From the NCBI RefSeq assembly GCF_964340395.1, contig NC_135552.1:6620994-6682993 (forward strand): a stretch of DNA of 62,000 nt. The letters are read 5' to 3'. Each line of letters begins with the position of its first letter. The stretch's first letter is position 1. Made by a program: the position numbers and the translations under genes. The DNA is from Glandiceps talaboti (lineage: Eukaryota > Hemichordata > Enteropneusta > Spengelidae). Under the pieces are notes generated by a model, which was not told where the DNA came from, did no database searches, and saw only the letters and a list, made by a program, of their open reading frames with translations. Shown in pieces: positions 1-13,212 of the stretch.

Positions 1-359
1 TACTGAGATGGAATTTTTGATTTGTTGATTTGTTTGTTGTCAAATTTATATTCTTCTATCATGGTGTGAATAAAATAACAGCATAAGTAAAACCTCAGGC
101 AAACACAATTACACTGCAAAACATTACTCTGATCAGGTGAAAATATTTTGTTCTTCTAACATTCATATGTGACTTTCTAATTCATTGTGTGCAAACAATT
201 GATGAGATTCCATGACATTTAGTTACGAATAGTTCATCAGTAGAGTGAAATGGTTGTTATTGACTAAACCTAATGAACTACAGACAGTCTAATTTGTGAC
301 AGTTACATGTTGTTTTTAGAGAAAACTGTAACTGGTATATAAAGGATGACTTATATAAT

Positions 360-840
360 GATTGTAATTGTTTTGTGTCTGTCGTGGGAAAGTTTTCCCT
401 GAGCAGCACTGTTTTCTTGTGTGTGGTGGGAATGTTTACCCTGAGCAGCACTTTTTTGGTCTGTGGTGAGAAAGGTTTCCCTGAGCAGCACTGTTTTCTT
501 ATCTGTGGTGGGAACGATTACCTTGAGCAGCACTAGTTTTTTGTGTGTGATGGGAACGATTCTTGAGCAACACTAACCTGGAACCCATGTGGATCATGGG
601 GATTTAAAAAATTTCTTTCCATTGTGTGATTTGAAAGCAAAATTTAAAATCCCAATCTGCATTGGAGCAGCACTGGTTGTGTCACTGTGTCTTTGGTTGG
701 AACAATTACCCTGAACAGCACTAGTCACAATTACCCAGAGCAGCACCACGGTTTTGTGTCTGTTAGTATCTGATGGGAACTTTTACCCTGAGCAACACTT
801 TTTTTTGTCTGTGATTGGAACGATTACCCTGAGCAGCATA
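360..840. repeat. degenerate ~42-bp tandem repeat
   Basis: The core CCTGAGCAGCACT, preceded by a TGTGGTGGGAACGATTA-like segment, recurs at about 397, 438, 479, 521 and 561. After a unique insert it recurs in weaker form near 665, 706, 733, 787 and 826. Spacing in the first block is 40-43 bp. The copies have diverged, so this is an old minisatellite. An open frame on the minus strand (351-533) is only its translation. Confidence 0.8.
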
Positions 841-1436
841 CAAAATTAGGTTGTGGATATGCCTGGGATTTTAATAAGGTCTCAAATGTAAAGACTGCAA
901 AATCCCCTTCACTTCAATTTCTACAGACTCATGGACTTTCCATTGTATGATCATTATTTAAACCAACTACATGTGGTATCTATAGGAACCACAATTTAAG
1001 CTAACCTTTGATCTATTCTATATCTTATCAATGGCAGTTATTGAAAATCTATGAAAAGCCTTAGAGAGGAAGTGTGGATTTAATAGGGGTTTACTGTGAT
1101 GCAAGTTTTATAAAGCCTATCCCATGTAAATACCATATTTTTAGGGTATGATTATCGACTCTTGTAAACTTTAAATGTGTTTTGTACTTGCCACAACAAC
1201 TTTGTGCTGGAAAAAATACTGTTGCTCAAGTACTATCACCCTGATTCTTGTCAGTGGTATGTTACAGGTTTTACTGTTGTGGAATGCTACTGCAAGGAAT
1301 AATGGTATTTCAATAAACTTTGAGTCATTTCACGATTTTACATGACATAAATGATATCAGTCAGTTGCCAAGAAACACCAAATTTACATTCTTTTTCACC
1401 TCTATTGGTCTTTCAGTGGAATTACCATTGCCTGAT

Positions 1437-1498
1437 GGGTTTTGACAGACATGAATATTTATTAAAATGCATACTGAATATTCATGACTCTTCAAAAC
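1437..1498. repeat. short stem-loop
   Basis: CATGAATATT is followed 17 bases later by its perfect complement AATATTCATG. The stem extends imperfectly outward through GTTTTGA and TCAAAAC. It could be a small foldback relic. Confidence 0.55.
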
Positions 1499-2542
1499 CT
1501 ATTTCTTTCAGATAAAGTCATGATGTTAGTTGACCATATCTACTCTGAGTCTCTCTATAACAAAATTTGTTGTGCTAACTTCAGTTTGAGAGTGCATAAG
1601 TGAAGCATACTAAAATCACTGTATGCTTAAGTTTTAACTGCTCACCAGTCAGGAAATAAAGCCGTGAATGCTACTTCTTAAAAGCAATATCTTCTGCCAT
1701 ATACTATATATATGTAAATATATGTAATGTATTATATTGTATTTAGTAGCCAAAAAGACTCATGGTAGAGTGAGCTCTTTGAGACAGTAACACCAAGATA
1801 AATTTATTGGCGGTATCTAGCAGCAAAAGTACAATTACTATACTGGCCACTAGTGTATGCAAGACAGTGCTTTTCATTGCGAGTATTTTTCGCCTTGTTG
1901 AGGTAACACTAACAACTTGATAGCTTTCACTGCACAACTATAAAATATGAAACAATTAACTAAAGAAGATACTATTCTCCAATTAAACTAAAGTTTATGA
2001 TAACTTTGAATGAAATATAAGTCAATACATAGTTAGAATGACCTGGTGAGTGGTTGGGAGTCAATATTAAGTGTATGGGAAGTCAATAAATACCTACTGG
2101 GGTCATTAATGAGTTTTGATGGTGAATCATTAAAATTGACTTGAAAGAACAATATCACTCAATGATTCATTGACATCTCAAATATTTGTTACAGTTTCCT
2201 GGAGCTTGTATTGATAGAAATAGTAGCCTGCTCGACTATACATTTACTTTTCAACCTTTATATTGACTATACTTCTCAACCTTGTACTATATAGCAGAAA
2301 AAGCAGGGATTCTCCAGTTGTGGACAAAATAGTACATGTAGGTTGTGACTGTCTGACTGTCTACATGAGTCAAGACTGGATTTAATTTTCAGTAGAACAT
2401 TATATGATAGTTCATTGCTACAGTGTACTCATGTATGGACAGGTTAATTGTTATTATAGTAAACATGCATGTTATATAAATTTGTCTGTGGGTTTTTGTC
2501 ATTCCTTTGCTTGTGTTCTTTTGTGTGAAATAATAACCTCAA

Positions 2543-2569
2543 GTGAGTGAGTGAGTGAGTGAGTGAGTG
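2543..2569. repeat. (GTGA)n microsatellite
   Basis: About seven perfect GTGA tetramers in tandem. Confidence 0.95.
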
Positions 2570-2867
2570 CATGATTGCGAAAATGAAAACATTAGGAAAT
2601 GACTAGGAACTGGGCAAAGTTGAAGACCATTGTGATTTCCCTTAAAAAACTGAAAGTGAATAACAAACTCAACAAATTTCAAGATTATTAGATTTAAAAA
2701 AATCTCCCATAGGACTGGTGCCAGTTAATGCTTATAATCCTGATCTACTTTATCACCAAAAATTTAATTTATTTTAACATCAAAACGGCTGTCTTCCACT
2801 GAACCAGGGTGTAGGGCTTTATTTATGATGTCATCATTATGTTGTCTACATCTACAAAACAAATATC

Positions 2868-3265
2868 ACACTATCCTTGTCAGCACCATAGCTGCCATGT
2901 AGAGGCTGTTGAATTCATAGACACTGATGTTTGTCACACTATCCTTGTCAGTACTGTAGCTGTCATGTATCTGTTGAAGTCACTGATGTCTGTCACATTA
3001 TCCTTGTCAGCATTGTAGCTGTCATCTAGAGTCTGTTGAAGTTACTGATGGTCTGTCACACTATCCTTGTCAGCATTGTACATGTAATTGTCAATACTGT
3101 AATTGTCATCTAGGGTCTGTTGAAGTCACTGATGTCTATCAGTCACTACCCATGCCAGCACTGTAGCTGTCATGTACAGTCTGTTGAAGTCACTGATGGT
3201 TGTCACTCACACTATCCTTGTCAGCACAGTAGCTGTCATGTTAAAGTGACTGCAGTGATCAATAA
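2868..3265. repeat. ~60-66-bp tandem repeat, about six copies
   Basis: Each unit carries CACTATCCTTGTCAGCA, then TGTAGCTGTCATGTA, then TCTGTTGAAGTCACTGATG. Copies begin near 2868, 2936, 2995, 3057, 3143 and 3208. The fourth copy holds an extra partial duplication (CATGTAATTGTCAATACTG). A short open frame at 3120-3326 is a translation of this repeat and is not a gene. Confidence 0.85.
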
Positions 3266-4053
3266 TGTCTGTTTCTGGGAGGGTCTAGGGTCTCATTATG
3301 ATGTCACTATTATGTTGTCTGGATAATCAGCTTTTCTGGCTGATTACACATACACAAACAGCTCTCAGAAACAAAATGATCAATAAGCTCAATATTGTGT
3401 GACTTGTAGACAAAACTTTGTACTCTTATCCCTTGGGATATTGAAGTGTAGCTGGATGATTTGTGCATTTCTCATACTTTACAACATTCCCCACTATTAA
3501 GTCTCTCTGCTGGTTATTGCCCTCTGTCAATGGCTAGCCAAGATTTGACTTCCAGGCAACAGGTGGGACTGACCTTAAGTTAGAGAAATAACAATAACAA
3601 TTCCCCAGTCTGTGACCTCGGATAAAGAGCACTGCTGCATTGTTACACTAGCCTATGTCATCATGCCCAGCAGGGAGATAGATTAGTGGTGAGTACTGAT
3701 GAGTGAAATTTGACTGTCTGTTATAACTCCTGACCAGTCTTTTTGCTAAGATAAGTACCTCATCCAGATAATGGTACACTTTGCATATAGTACATAAGAG
3801 GTATGATTTGCCAAATTTGCACTCTTTAATTGTTTCAATACCTGGTTTCTGAAGTCTTTCTGAAACACAGACAATGACATTATAGATTTTGTTGTCATTT
3901 CATTCACAGCTAGATCAGTTCTGGTAGACAAGTGTTTCAGATCAGTACAGACTTTCTGAATCTCTGAATCAGTTGTTAAGTACTGGTACTGACAAACTAA
4001 AAACTTAACTGAGTAGAACGCCATCCCAATAACCATATGGTGGCGATTTGTCC

Positions 4054-4442
4054 TAGTCTTGAGGCTAGCCGTGATTTTGAATTTATCTGTGGCTTTGAAT
4101 TTCTTCTCCATGCATGCCTAAAGGAATCAGAAGTCATGAACAAAAACTTGTCCATGAACATCAACAAGCCCCCAACTGTTATAATGATGTAAATAGTGTA
4201 TTTAGTAGAGTCCTAATATTGTACAAATGTACCACACATGTACAAATGTACAATGCATGTATATAGGCATTATGTAACTGCCCATTTGTATTATTGGGCA
4301 GAATTTTGTGATTGATTAACACAAGCATGATGTGAATTGATGCCAGTGTGACTGCCTTTGCTAGAATTTAACATTTGATCTCAGCTCCTCATTCCTCTCT
4401 ATCTAGATGTGGAGATTCAAACCATAGATAGCCTCTAGACTA
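4054..4442. mobile_element. inverted-repeat element, TAGTCT family (copy 1)
   Basis: The left end reads TAGTCTTGAGGCTAGCC and continues with a GGCTTTGAATTTCTTCTCC segment. The right end, read on the other strand, starts TAGTCTAGAGGCTATC and continues to TTTGAATCTCC. The same ends flank 44815-44942, and a single arm lies at 6026-6070. This fits a short non-autonomous DNA transposon (MITE). The arms are diverged and the internal boundary is uncertain. Confidence 0.55.
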
Positions 4443-4819
4443 GGTATGTTCTGACACATGGTACTCTTCACTATCAGTGTCACAACATACTGTAACTTAC
4501 CGATACAGGAAATATTCTTTTTTTCATGTAGACACTACCTAATTATTATATTTAATATGTGTACATTAACCCCCCAAAAAGTGGATTTGAAATTGCTGAT
4601 TTTTATCTGTGGCACTTGGGTCAGTTAGAATAATTATGCCTTGGAATCATACAGGAATATAGTGCTAAGTGCAATGGCATTCAATTGTTTTCATGTGCTC
4701 ACCACAGTTAATAGGAACAGAAAATGTACATAGACTTTATAGATTGGTAACTTTTAGATCCATTAATATACTAAGTATTTTACTACAAGTGATCCCAAAA
4801 CTTCTATAGTACGTAGTTA

Positions 4820-5135
4820 ATTGTTATATTATGCAACCTGAACTTGTGATCTATATGTATCACCTTCTATATCACAAGTGCAGGTGCAACGTATAGTATC
4901 CAAGAACTGGTACACTATGTACCCTGATTGGTTTAAATTTGTATCAAAAGTTGCAGTTGATTCCTGCTGTTACTAGTGCATAGCTTAAGTACATGTATTT
5001 GTAATGTATTGCCAAATGAACTTATGACCTATCACCTTCTACGTTACAAATGTCAAGCATGGTATCCAGGCACTCATGCATTAAACATTGTGATTGGTTT
5101 ACACTTGTAATCAAATTTGGTGTTGATAAAGTAAG
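4820..5135. repeat. diverged ~180-bp tandem duplication
   Basis: Both halves contain, in the same order, a TGAACTTRTGA segment, TATCACCTTCTA, a GGTATCCA-like segment, TGATTGGTTTA and ATCAAA. The first lies at about 4820-4980 and the second at about 5000-5135. Divergence is high, so the duplication is old. Confidence 0.6.
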
Positions 5136-5715
5136 TTGTTTGGTAGACTAATAGAAATCAAATATTTCCTATGTCTTAGGTAATGGTTACATACATGGTA
5201 TAGTTTTTGATATGTAATGTGCCAAACAAATTTTTTGTATTCCATTGATTCCGGTCTGTGTTGTTGTTAGTTTTAAAGACAAGATTTATGCATTGAGATT
5301 TATGCGTGGGTTTGATGACTTTTGGCATTTGCGTTTGTTTTGTTAAATATTTCTCAGGTAACAGGTAATGAATTTCACACTAGAATGATTTCCAATTTTA
5401 TGCTAGCATGTACATGTGTATACATGTAGCTTGTCTCATTCTTCATCTTGTACAGATATCAAGATGTACATTTTTTAGTGAAATTCATACTGACTATAAA
5501 ATCAATGAAGTCAGAGTATCAAAAGGAGAATATTTACAATGCAAACTATACACAAAACACTGTTTAAACTCTTGCCTTCATAAGGGAATAGGTATATGTT
5601 GACTTCTACTTGCATGAGTGTGGAAGCATTATGTTTTACTTGCTTGCAGCTTACACTAGACATACATGTATACATACAGTCGGATGTCAATGATCACATA
5701 GTGCACTTAGCAGTG

Positions 5716-5747
5716 GGGGTTGGAGGGTGGGGAAAGGGGGGGGGGGT
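5716..5747 (+). repeat. G-rich run with quadruplex potential
   Basis: Several runs of three or more G, ending in a homopolymer of about 11 G, with loops of a few bases. This meets the usual pattern for an intramolecular G-quadruplex. Confidence 0.6.
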
Positions 5748-6025
5748 ATTGAGGATCATGGGTTTATATTCATTCTATATATTATTCTTATATGTTTAGA
5801 AGTGCATGGCTGCTGATTGTGAAGTAGTCTTACAGTACCGGTAACAGTAGCTTGAATTCAGTCACTGCAAGTTGCTGTAACTATAAATTGCCTTTATTAA
5901 TACATGTAGGTAATATATAAATTATGTTTTATTAAATTTAAACTTGAGTTGTGAAATATTGAGTTTTGGCAATACTCATGATATATTGAGGCTAGCTCTT
6001 ATATATGATTTATGAAACTAAATTA

Positions 6026-6070
6026 TAGTCTAGACTAGAGATGCTATTTGTGGCTTTAAATCTCTTCTCA
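6026..6070. mobile_element. solo arm of the TAGTCT family
   Basis: TAGTCTAGACTAGAGATGCT followed by TGTGGCTTTAAATCTCTTCTC matches the arms of the elements at 4054-4442 and 44815-44942. No partner arm was seen nearby. Confidence 0.5.
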
Positions 6071-7230
6071 AGAGAGGTGGTAAGATTGGAAACAATTGAT
6101 AGCATTTAGAATGTACTATAATTACAATCCTGTGTAATCACCTTATCAGTACTCCATTGCAAAAAGGTCTCAATTAATCTGTTCATGTATGTGAATTGTA
6201 AGGATTAGGATATAGTAAAAATTGAGTTGAAAATAAGGTTAATCATTCTTTGTTTAAGAACGTTATTCACCAGCAAGAGAGTTATGAGGTGGAATCCCAT
6301 GGCTATATCGTGATATGTCACGAAAGCCTGTGATTTGAACCGTATGGTTATTAAAATATCTTGCAGCTTGCTATAAATATATACAGTTACGTAGTTCCAC
6401 TCCACTGAAGATACATATGTCCCTTTTTTCATAACTATAAAAGGGATATTGTTTCATTTGGTCTTTCTCTAGAAATATCACTTAAATTTGTTTATAAAAC
6501 AGAATAGAATTTTAAAACAGAATGTGCTGGTAGGTAGATTTGTGTAATAGTATGGTGCATGTATCTACCAGCATCAGTTTGTTTTTTATTTTATTGGCTC
6601 CATAATTCTTGTAGCTTGGCGACAGTTAATGAGTTTCAATTCCTAGTTGATAAGTTCTATATGTTGTGTGTAGCTTTCTTATATATTGCAAAATATACTG
6701 TACTGTGATATAATTGTTAATGAGTTTAGGTGAAGAAATTCCATTCCACCTTAGGACCTGTTACACTTCTACTTTGTAAAGGTCATTGATTTGGTGGAGA
6801 AGTCAATAACCTAGTACATACAGGTGGATGTACACTGACGTGGCCGGTCATTCAGTTAAGTATTTATCATTGTATGGGTGTGAGTAGCTATCTGCCGGGC
6901 TGTACAGACTTCAAAATTCATACCTTTAGGCTTTGGCGAATGTTTGATTCCATTGACCAGTGTGTGCCAAGTACGTAATGTATGTATTTATGTATTTTCC
7001 TAGCTCTACTCATCTGACATTTAGCAACAGGTTGACACAATGGCATTTCTGTCATTTTGTTTCACTTGTGAAGTGTTTTTGTAAACAACATTTTTTCCCT
7101 GTCAGCTGTTGTGTTGAATATTGCATTCAAAGTGTAACACATACTACACCTGTAATATAAAAGAACCTCTCATGATATGTTGTAATATGCCAGCGTGGTG
7201 TGTACTCAGACATGGTATTTGCATTGCACA

Positions 7231-7289
7231 CTTGTGGTATTCTCTGCAGCTTTCATAAGTGAAGTGAGTGCAGCAGAAACACCACAAAT
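7231..7289. repeat. ~19-bp stem-loop
   Basis: CTTGTGGTATTCTCTGCAGC is matched, with a few mismatches, by GCAGCAGAAACACCACAA on the same strand. The loop is about 18 bases. It is probably a foldback relic. Confidence 0.55.
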
Positions 7290-8218
7290 ATGTATTCCAA
7301 GACAGTGGGATAAATCAGATAAACAGAAAAACACTTACCCTTTTGATTTTAACTGCTGTGATATATGTTGATATCTGAGTTAGTAATGGCTGCTTAATTA
7401 TATTTCAATATTTGAAGTTCATAAACCATCGTCCTATTATATAAAAACCATTATACAAATGGTGTCCTGTTGAACTGCAGGTTGACACTGATGCTTAGTT
7501 TTTGTTCTGAGAAATGACCATTGTTTCATGGTAAGTTCTTAAAGAGATCAAATATATTTTCTATCGAATTTTGTTGCTGATCAAATTGTCTAAATAATAT
7601 TTGTAAGATCAACAGCTGTGCCAAAGAGTTTAATTGTTATTTTAATTTTCATTGAAAATCACAGCAATATTTGATCAAAGAAACTAATATGTGTATTGTC
7701 ATTTACTGGTACATGTATGTTGATGTTGTGTTACAAGAGACTTGGCAATAAATAAAGCAGACACAGATACATGAATTCCAAGCCATTGCTGCACTGTAGC
7801 TGTAACTGGACTATTCATTTTTCAATTAGACAATCAACTAATATTTACTGAAAATTGTTAAAATATCAATAATTAGACACTACATACAATTTAATTTACA
7901 GCTCAGTTTTATTCATAAATGTCAGTAATATATGTTGAAATAGTGATTTCATTTGAGGGCCCTGATTTTTGGGTGCAGACCTAGATAAAGATATAAACAA
8001 CAATAATAAGATTATACAAATGCACTCAACAAGAACAATTTGACTTGCAGTGAAAGAATTTAGCTGAATCTAGCTGTGTTCCAACTTATCAGTAGATTTT
8101 TACCATTGCCTCTCTTTGTTACCAGGGTTTTGATGTAGAAAAAAATGTTATGTTAGTAACGTGATGATATAATATTTTGACAAAGAACAAATGTTTGAAT
8201 GTTCATGGGTTCATACTT

Positions 8219-8462
8219 ATAGTAATGATATTTCTATACTCACAGAGTCAAAATATTTCTTTGAAGCAATTCCCAAATTTTCGCCAATGACTGACATCAG
8301 CATCGTCGGGGTCTACCCTGCGGCCAGTTCTACACCCTCTGACGGGTGTACACATGTACAGGTGTGCCACACCCCCGATGATGCTGACTAGATGTCTGCA
8401 AAAATTTGGGATTTGCTACCTAGAAATATTTTGACACTGAAAGCAGAAATTTTATTACTAAC
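8219..8462. mobile_element. foldback MITE with ~92-bp terminal inverted repeats
   Basis: The left arm (about 8219-8313) and the reverse complement of the right arm (about 8368-8462) align over their whole length. Shared blocks are TAGTAAT, GTCAAAATATTTCT, a CCCAAATTTT core and CAGCATCRTCGGGG. The ~55-bp loop contains its own hairpin (TACACCC/GGGTGTA). TA dinucleotides flank both ends, as for Tc1/mariner-type insertions, but TA is too short to prove a target duplication. A related arm lies at 16202-16302. The small open frame across it (8191-8391) is not a gene. Confidence 0.8.
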
Positions 8463-9812
8463 TAAACAAAAATTGTTTGTTTTCAGCTGTTGCATCAAAA
8501 TTATTTATCTGATAATGGAATAATAACTAAACTATTATAGATTATGTACTATGTATAATAACACACAGTGGTTTCATCACTTCCCTTTAATGCGTGAAAT
8601 ACATGTAGTTTCTCTAGATCTACTGTAGTAGCTGTCATATTTAACATAAAATTAGAATTGTATCGAATTAAAATCAAATATAACTAAGACACAGAACTTA
8701 ACAAATACATTATGTACAATATACCACAACAAAAGTTTATTTAACTATCAGAATTGTTATTAGGAATTGGTACATTTATATTAGTTACTTTTTATATGAA
8801 AATAATTATCAATATTATACTGTAAAGTATTGTGGCATAGACCCTTGTGCTGTACATGTATTCGCGGTATTTGAATATCTTCATCTTTCTCCATCTTCCT
8901 AGAATACACTCAACTTTCTAACAGCATTTACTCCTTGTGAGTGGTGACAGTGTCATCAAACCTCCAGCCATGCTTCTGTTCAAATCCATAAAATGAGAAA
9001 ACTATGAAAAGATAGTTTTGAATGAAACCACACACACAAAAAAATAAACAAACATTAAATTATTTACTTGTAGGTAAATCACTTTAAATTCATTTCATGG
9101 AATCTAAAGCTCATGATGTGAACTGTGATTCTTTCAAAAACCTTGTCCCTCAATAATGATGTCTTATCCAACCCATTGCAATAATGAAATGGTCCCATGT
9201 TCAACTACCTCTCTATGATACAAATGGAATGTCTCAAAGTGCAAGGGGGAAGGGAGTGAATGAAGAGTTCATATATTGATTATGTACACTTCTCATTGAA
9301 TTGTCATCTAATAGCTTGTATTGTTATCATAATGCATGTAATTTCCCCCTATTTTGTACCATTATATTTTTTAGCACTAAACAGAAATCGATTCATTATC
9401 TTTTCAATTTACACATGTTTTCAAGAGATTTAATCCCAAACTATTTGTTTAACGTTTCCTGTATTCCTGTTTAGTTGTAGAAGCCCTGCAGTTCATTCCA
9501 TTGGAGGAAGACTGCATTTTTCAGATGAGTCAGATGTTTGCATGACAACGGGAGGAGTTTCCATGGTTATCAGAATCCATAGCAATGTTGTAAGAGATGT
9601 AGTGTTCCTGTGTCTATGAATAATGACTGCAGTGTTTCCTGTTTTTTTTATGGACAATGACAAGGGCATGACATTACCAGCACAAGATAGAAAAGTAAGT
9701 ATACATTGTAGATGGAATTTTGAATCAATTTTTATTTCCTCCAGATGTTTAAAGGAAGTCTAGCTCATCCAGTGCAATGTAACATTATCAGCAATAATTC
9801 AAACAACTTCAC

Positions 9813-9830
9813 CACACACACACACACACA
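9813..9830. repeat. (CA)n microsatellite
   Basis: About nine CA dinucleotides in tandem. Confidence 0.9.
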
Positions 9831-9993
9831 TATACAGCATACACATATACCGCCATTGAACAAATAAGTGATATTTTGGAGTTTGACGCTATGTGAAAAT
9901 TGATAAATTACAATAGGTCCTGTTTGGTGGTCTCTCTGTCTATCTGTGTGTCTGTCCATCCATTTATTCCGTAATATGTACATATAAAGACTT

Positions 9994-10440
9994 CTTTCAA
10001 GTGTCTTCCCCAATATTGTCAGATGCAAGCTTTTGTTTGAAGTGTGACCTTTGACCTGGATCTTCTGGGTCAGTTATCCAAACCAAGCCTTTTCATGCAT
10101 ATCACAGATACTTTGCAGTATCTATTTTTGCCAATTCCTTTTAATCATGTTTGCAGGTAATACAGAAGACGAGAAATATAAGCATTTACCATACTTTTGG
10201 TGCTCATATCACTCGTTAGTTTAGCAGCTCAGCTTTTTGTAAAAAAAATCATGCTATATTACTTAATTCACAAAATGTAGTCACAGTAGCTCCATTCGAG
10301 TGTCTACCCCATACTATCATGTATAAGCTATCTTTTAAGACCTTGAACTTTGACCTTGACCTTAACCTTCAGGATCAGTTATCAACATCAATCCATTTCC
10401 AGACACTTTGTATTTCATTGTTGCCAATGTCTTTAGGTGT
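9994..10440. repeat. two diverged ~140-bp repeat copies rich in TGACCTT
   Basis: Copy A (about 9994-10140) and copy B (about 10295-10440) share, in order, a GTGTCT(T/A)CCCCA segment, TGACCTTTGACC or TGACCTTGACC, GGGTCAGTTATC/GGATCAGTTATC, a CAGAYACTTTG segment and TTGCCAAT. A further CCTTGACCTTGACATT lies at about 10449. This is a dispersed or duplicated repeat with nuclear-receptor-like half-sites. Confidence 0.6.
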
Positions 10441-10964
10441 CTTTGATGTCCTTGACCTTGACATTTAAGGTCATTTTTTCAAATTCAAGTCATTATCAGA
10501 TACATGTATGACCTTTCTGCTATTGCATTGATACTTGACCCTTACATTTATCATCGGAGTAAAGATTTCACAAACTATTAAAATCAATTATTTCTGTGTA
10601 ACCACTCAGAAGTACAGTATTTGCAACTGTGTCTTCTATGAAGACTTGTTATCCATGGCAACTAGTACTAGTAGTAGGTATTTAAATTTGATTGCTTGTA
10701 ATGTGTATGTTTACAAAACACATGCACTTGATAGATATGCATACACACAAATATAAACAAGAAAACAACACAACATAAATAAAAAACAAAACAAGTTGGT
10801 GATCAGTTTGAAAGAAGTGAATGTAGAATCACACATAAAATGTGTGAAGATTTTCAACTAAACTCTTTACATCACAAACACAATTAGAATATAGTGATGT
10901 ACAATTATATTACAGGCACAATATACCAGTATGTACTAGTACTATATTTTATATAGGCCATTAT

Positions 10965-11146
10965 CAGTGTGCCCTCTAATGATCAAGCCAAGTTTTGTTG
11001 TTGTGAATAAAATGATAAAAACTGGCTTTTCTTGTGAGTCACCACATGCAAAAATGTAGTAACAGATAGGGGAACACTAAATTTTGGTGAGTGACTAGAA
11101 AAATTGTGTGTCAGTGACATATCAAATTAGCTTAGAGGGCACACTG
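10965..11146. mobile_element. hAT-type MITE with 8-bp target duplication
   Basis: The element starts CAGTGTGCCCTCTAA and ends with the exact reverse complement TTAGAGGGCACACTG. It is flanked by the perfect 8-bp direct repeat GCCATTAT at 10957-10964 and 11147-11154. Length is 182 bp with no coding capacity. A 15-bp terminal inverted repeat plus an 8-bp target duplication is the hallmark of the hAT superfamily, so this is a non-autonomous hAT derivative moved by a transposase encoded elsewhere. The clean duplication suggests a fairly recent insertion. Confidence 0.92.
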
Positions 11147-12787
11147 GCCATTATATTTAACTTGAAGCCAGAGGGCTTGTCTGGTCTAATTCAATCATGT
11201 ATTTCCCTGTATCACATGAAAAGAGGTAGACGGTAAAATTATCCAATTGTTGCCATGGAAATGGTTTTAATTAAGTTTTAAATGTACATAATTTTATTGT
11301 AATCATTCTTCATTTTGAATATTTACAATATATTTAATGTAAAAATAAAATGGTGAGAAATATGAAAAAACATACTGTTTTAAAATGTTGTTGAAGTCAG
11401 CTTGATTTATAGTAGGTTGTTGACATCAAATTGTATGTTGGTCAGACAGTGCACATCAGTTCATGGAAAAAAAGACCACAGAATAGAATAGAATTTATGA
11501 TCACCAATATAAAATACATAATACATTGATCAGAACATTTCAGCTCAACCCCCACCTGTCGATCCAATTATGGGTGATACCATTACTATGGCAGAATTGG
11601 GACATAGCCTTGAGTGTGAGGGACATTGGATTTCTTTATTTTGTACTCGAAAGACAATAATTGGGAATTTTTCTGAACCTTGTGTTGAAATAAAATAAAT
11701 AGTTCAGCAATGATAAGGTTTTATTATTCCAAATTAATTTTGCCCCTCGAACTCATTCCACCAACCCCTATCAAAGAGTCTTACATTCCCATTCTTTTGG
11801 CAAATTTCAGTATAGTGAGGTTGATAGATATTGGTATAAATTCGGAGTGTGAAAATCTGAAATCCATCAAAACATCTATTATTTGGTTTGGAAATCAAAG
11901 GAACTAATCCTCAGGATTACTACAGGTATGTCGGATTTATGGTACTTAATATCGGTAATTTCAAAATTTGATTAATTTGTTGTAATCAGAATTGAAGTGA
12001 GAGTATCATTGGTAACGGAATAAGCTAACAGTATGGTTACATAGTGGACACTGACATGATGGTGAGTTCATAGCATGATTGACAACGACTGTACTGGCAC
12101 TGAAATCCTTTGATACAATACAATATATACTTTACAGCACAGTTTTATATCTATTTCATCATTCTAAAAAAGTGTGTTTTTGGATGTGAGATATATTTCC
12201 CATCTCTCATTTTTGTCATTAATGTAAATAAATCTATCAGTTGTACTTAGAGGGTTTATATGGAGTAAAACAAAACCACAGCTGGTAGTTGATAGTTAAA
12301 CCAACAACAACAACTGGTCTGTATATTACCAGGGTAGTCCACCCTTGTCAAATATCTGTAATAAAATGATGATATTACAAAATTTAACTGTTTTTGAATG
12401 AAAAAAAGTTACCAAAAAATACAACAATTTTGTTGTCTTGTTAGTGTAAGAACACATCATTGTAGCAACTGTAAACTGTGCAACTGAAACATTTAGCATG
12501 TGTTTATAATTATTGAGATATAAAATGTTAAATGACTATTCTCATGCGTTTTGGAAAAAAACTATGAACCATTTGGTGACAGAGAATTAATAACAAACAG
12601 TTGATGACAATTTTACAAGAAGATTTTCTACATATATGTGTAGATAAAATACAGACATTTTTGTTTTCATTGACTATACATGTAACTATGATGGCTTAGA
12701 GAGATTGACACTCTATTGTGTGAGTGTCATGATTTCAATCTGATGTATATGATATATAGGCAAAGGGAAATGAACTCTTCACCAAGG

Positions 12788-13212
12788 TAATTTATTTGAA
12801 AAAAAGTGAAAGATGTGTTGCTTTACAAAAATGTTTGACAGGAACATAAACTGTGAATTATTTGAAAAACTTAATATCTTGTTAGGGTATAAAATTTGAA
12901 AGAGTGAGTGATGTGCATGTATTGTTTTACAGGAATGTGCTACATGAACATAAAGTGTGAATCATTTGAAAAACTTGACATCTCATCAGGGTCGTTTATT
13001 TGAAAAAAGTGAAAGTGATGTGTTGCTTTACAAATTAAAAAAAAATGTTTTTACATGAACAAAAACAACTGTGAATCATTTGAAAAACTTGATATCTCGT
13101 CAGGATATAAATTTACTTTGCAAAAATAAAAGATATTTGCTTTTAAATCAGTAAAAAACTGTAGATATATGCTTTACATGAACATAGACTAAGAGTTTGA
13201 TTGAAAAATTGA
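12788..13212. repeat. ~105-bp tandem repeat, three to four copies
   Basis: Each copy contains TATTTGAAAAAAGTGAAAG or a relative, a TTGCTTTACA segment, ACATGAACATAAA, TGTGAATCATTTGAAAAACTT and ATCTCRTCAGG. Copies start near 12788, 12893 and 12990. A decayed fourth occupies about 13109-13212. Divergence is moderate. Confidence 0.75.

Noticed and set aside
3746-4111. Minus-strand open frame of 121 codons
   Set aside because: No family resemblance that I can name, and its beginning lies in the left arm of the TAGTCT element, so a transposon-derived or chance frame is more likely than a gene.
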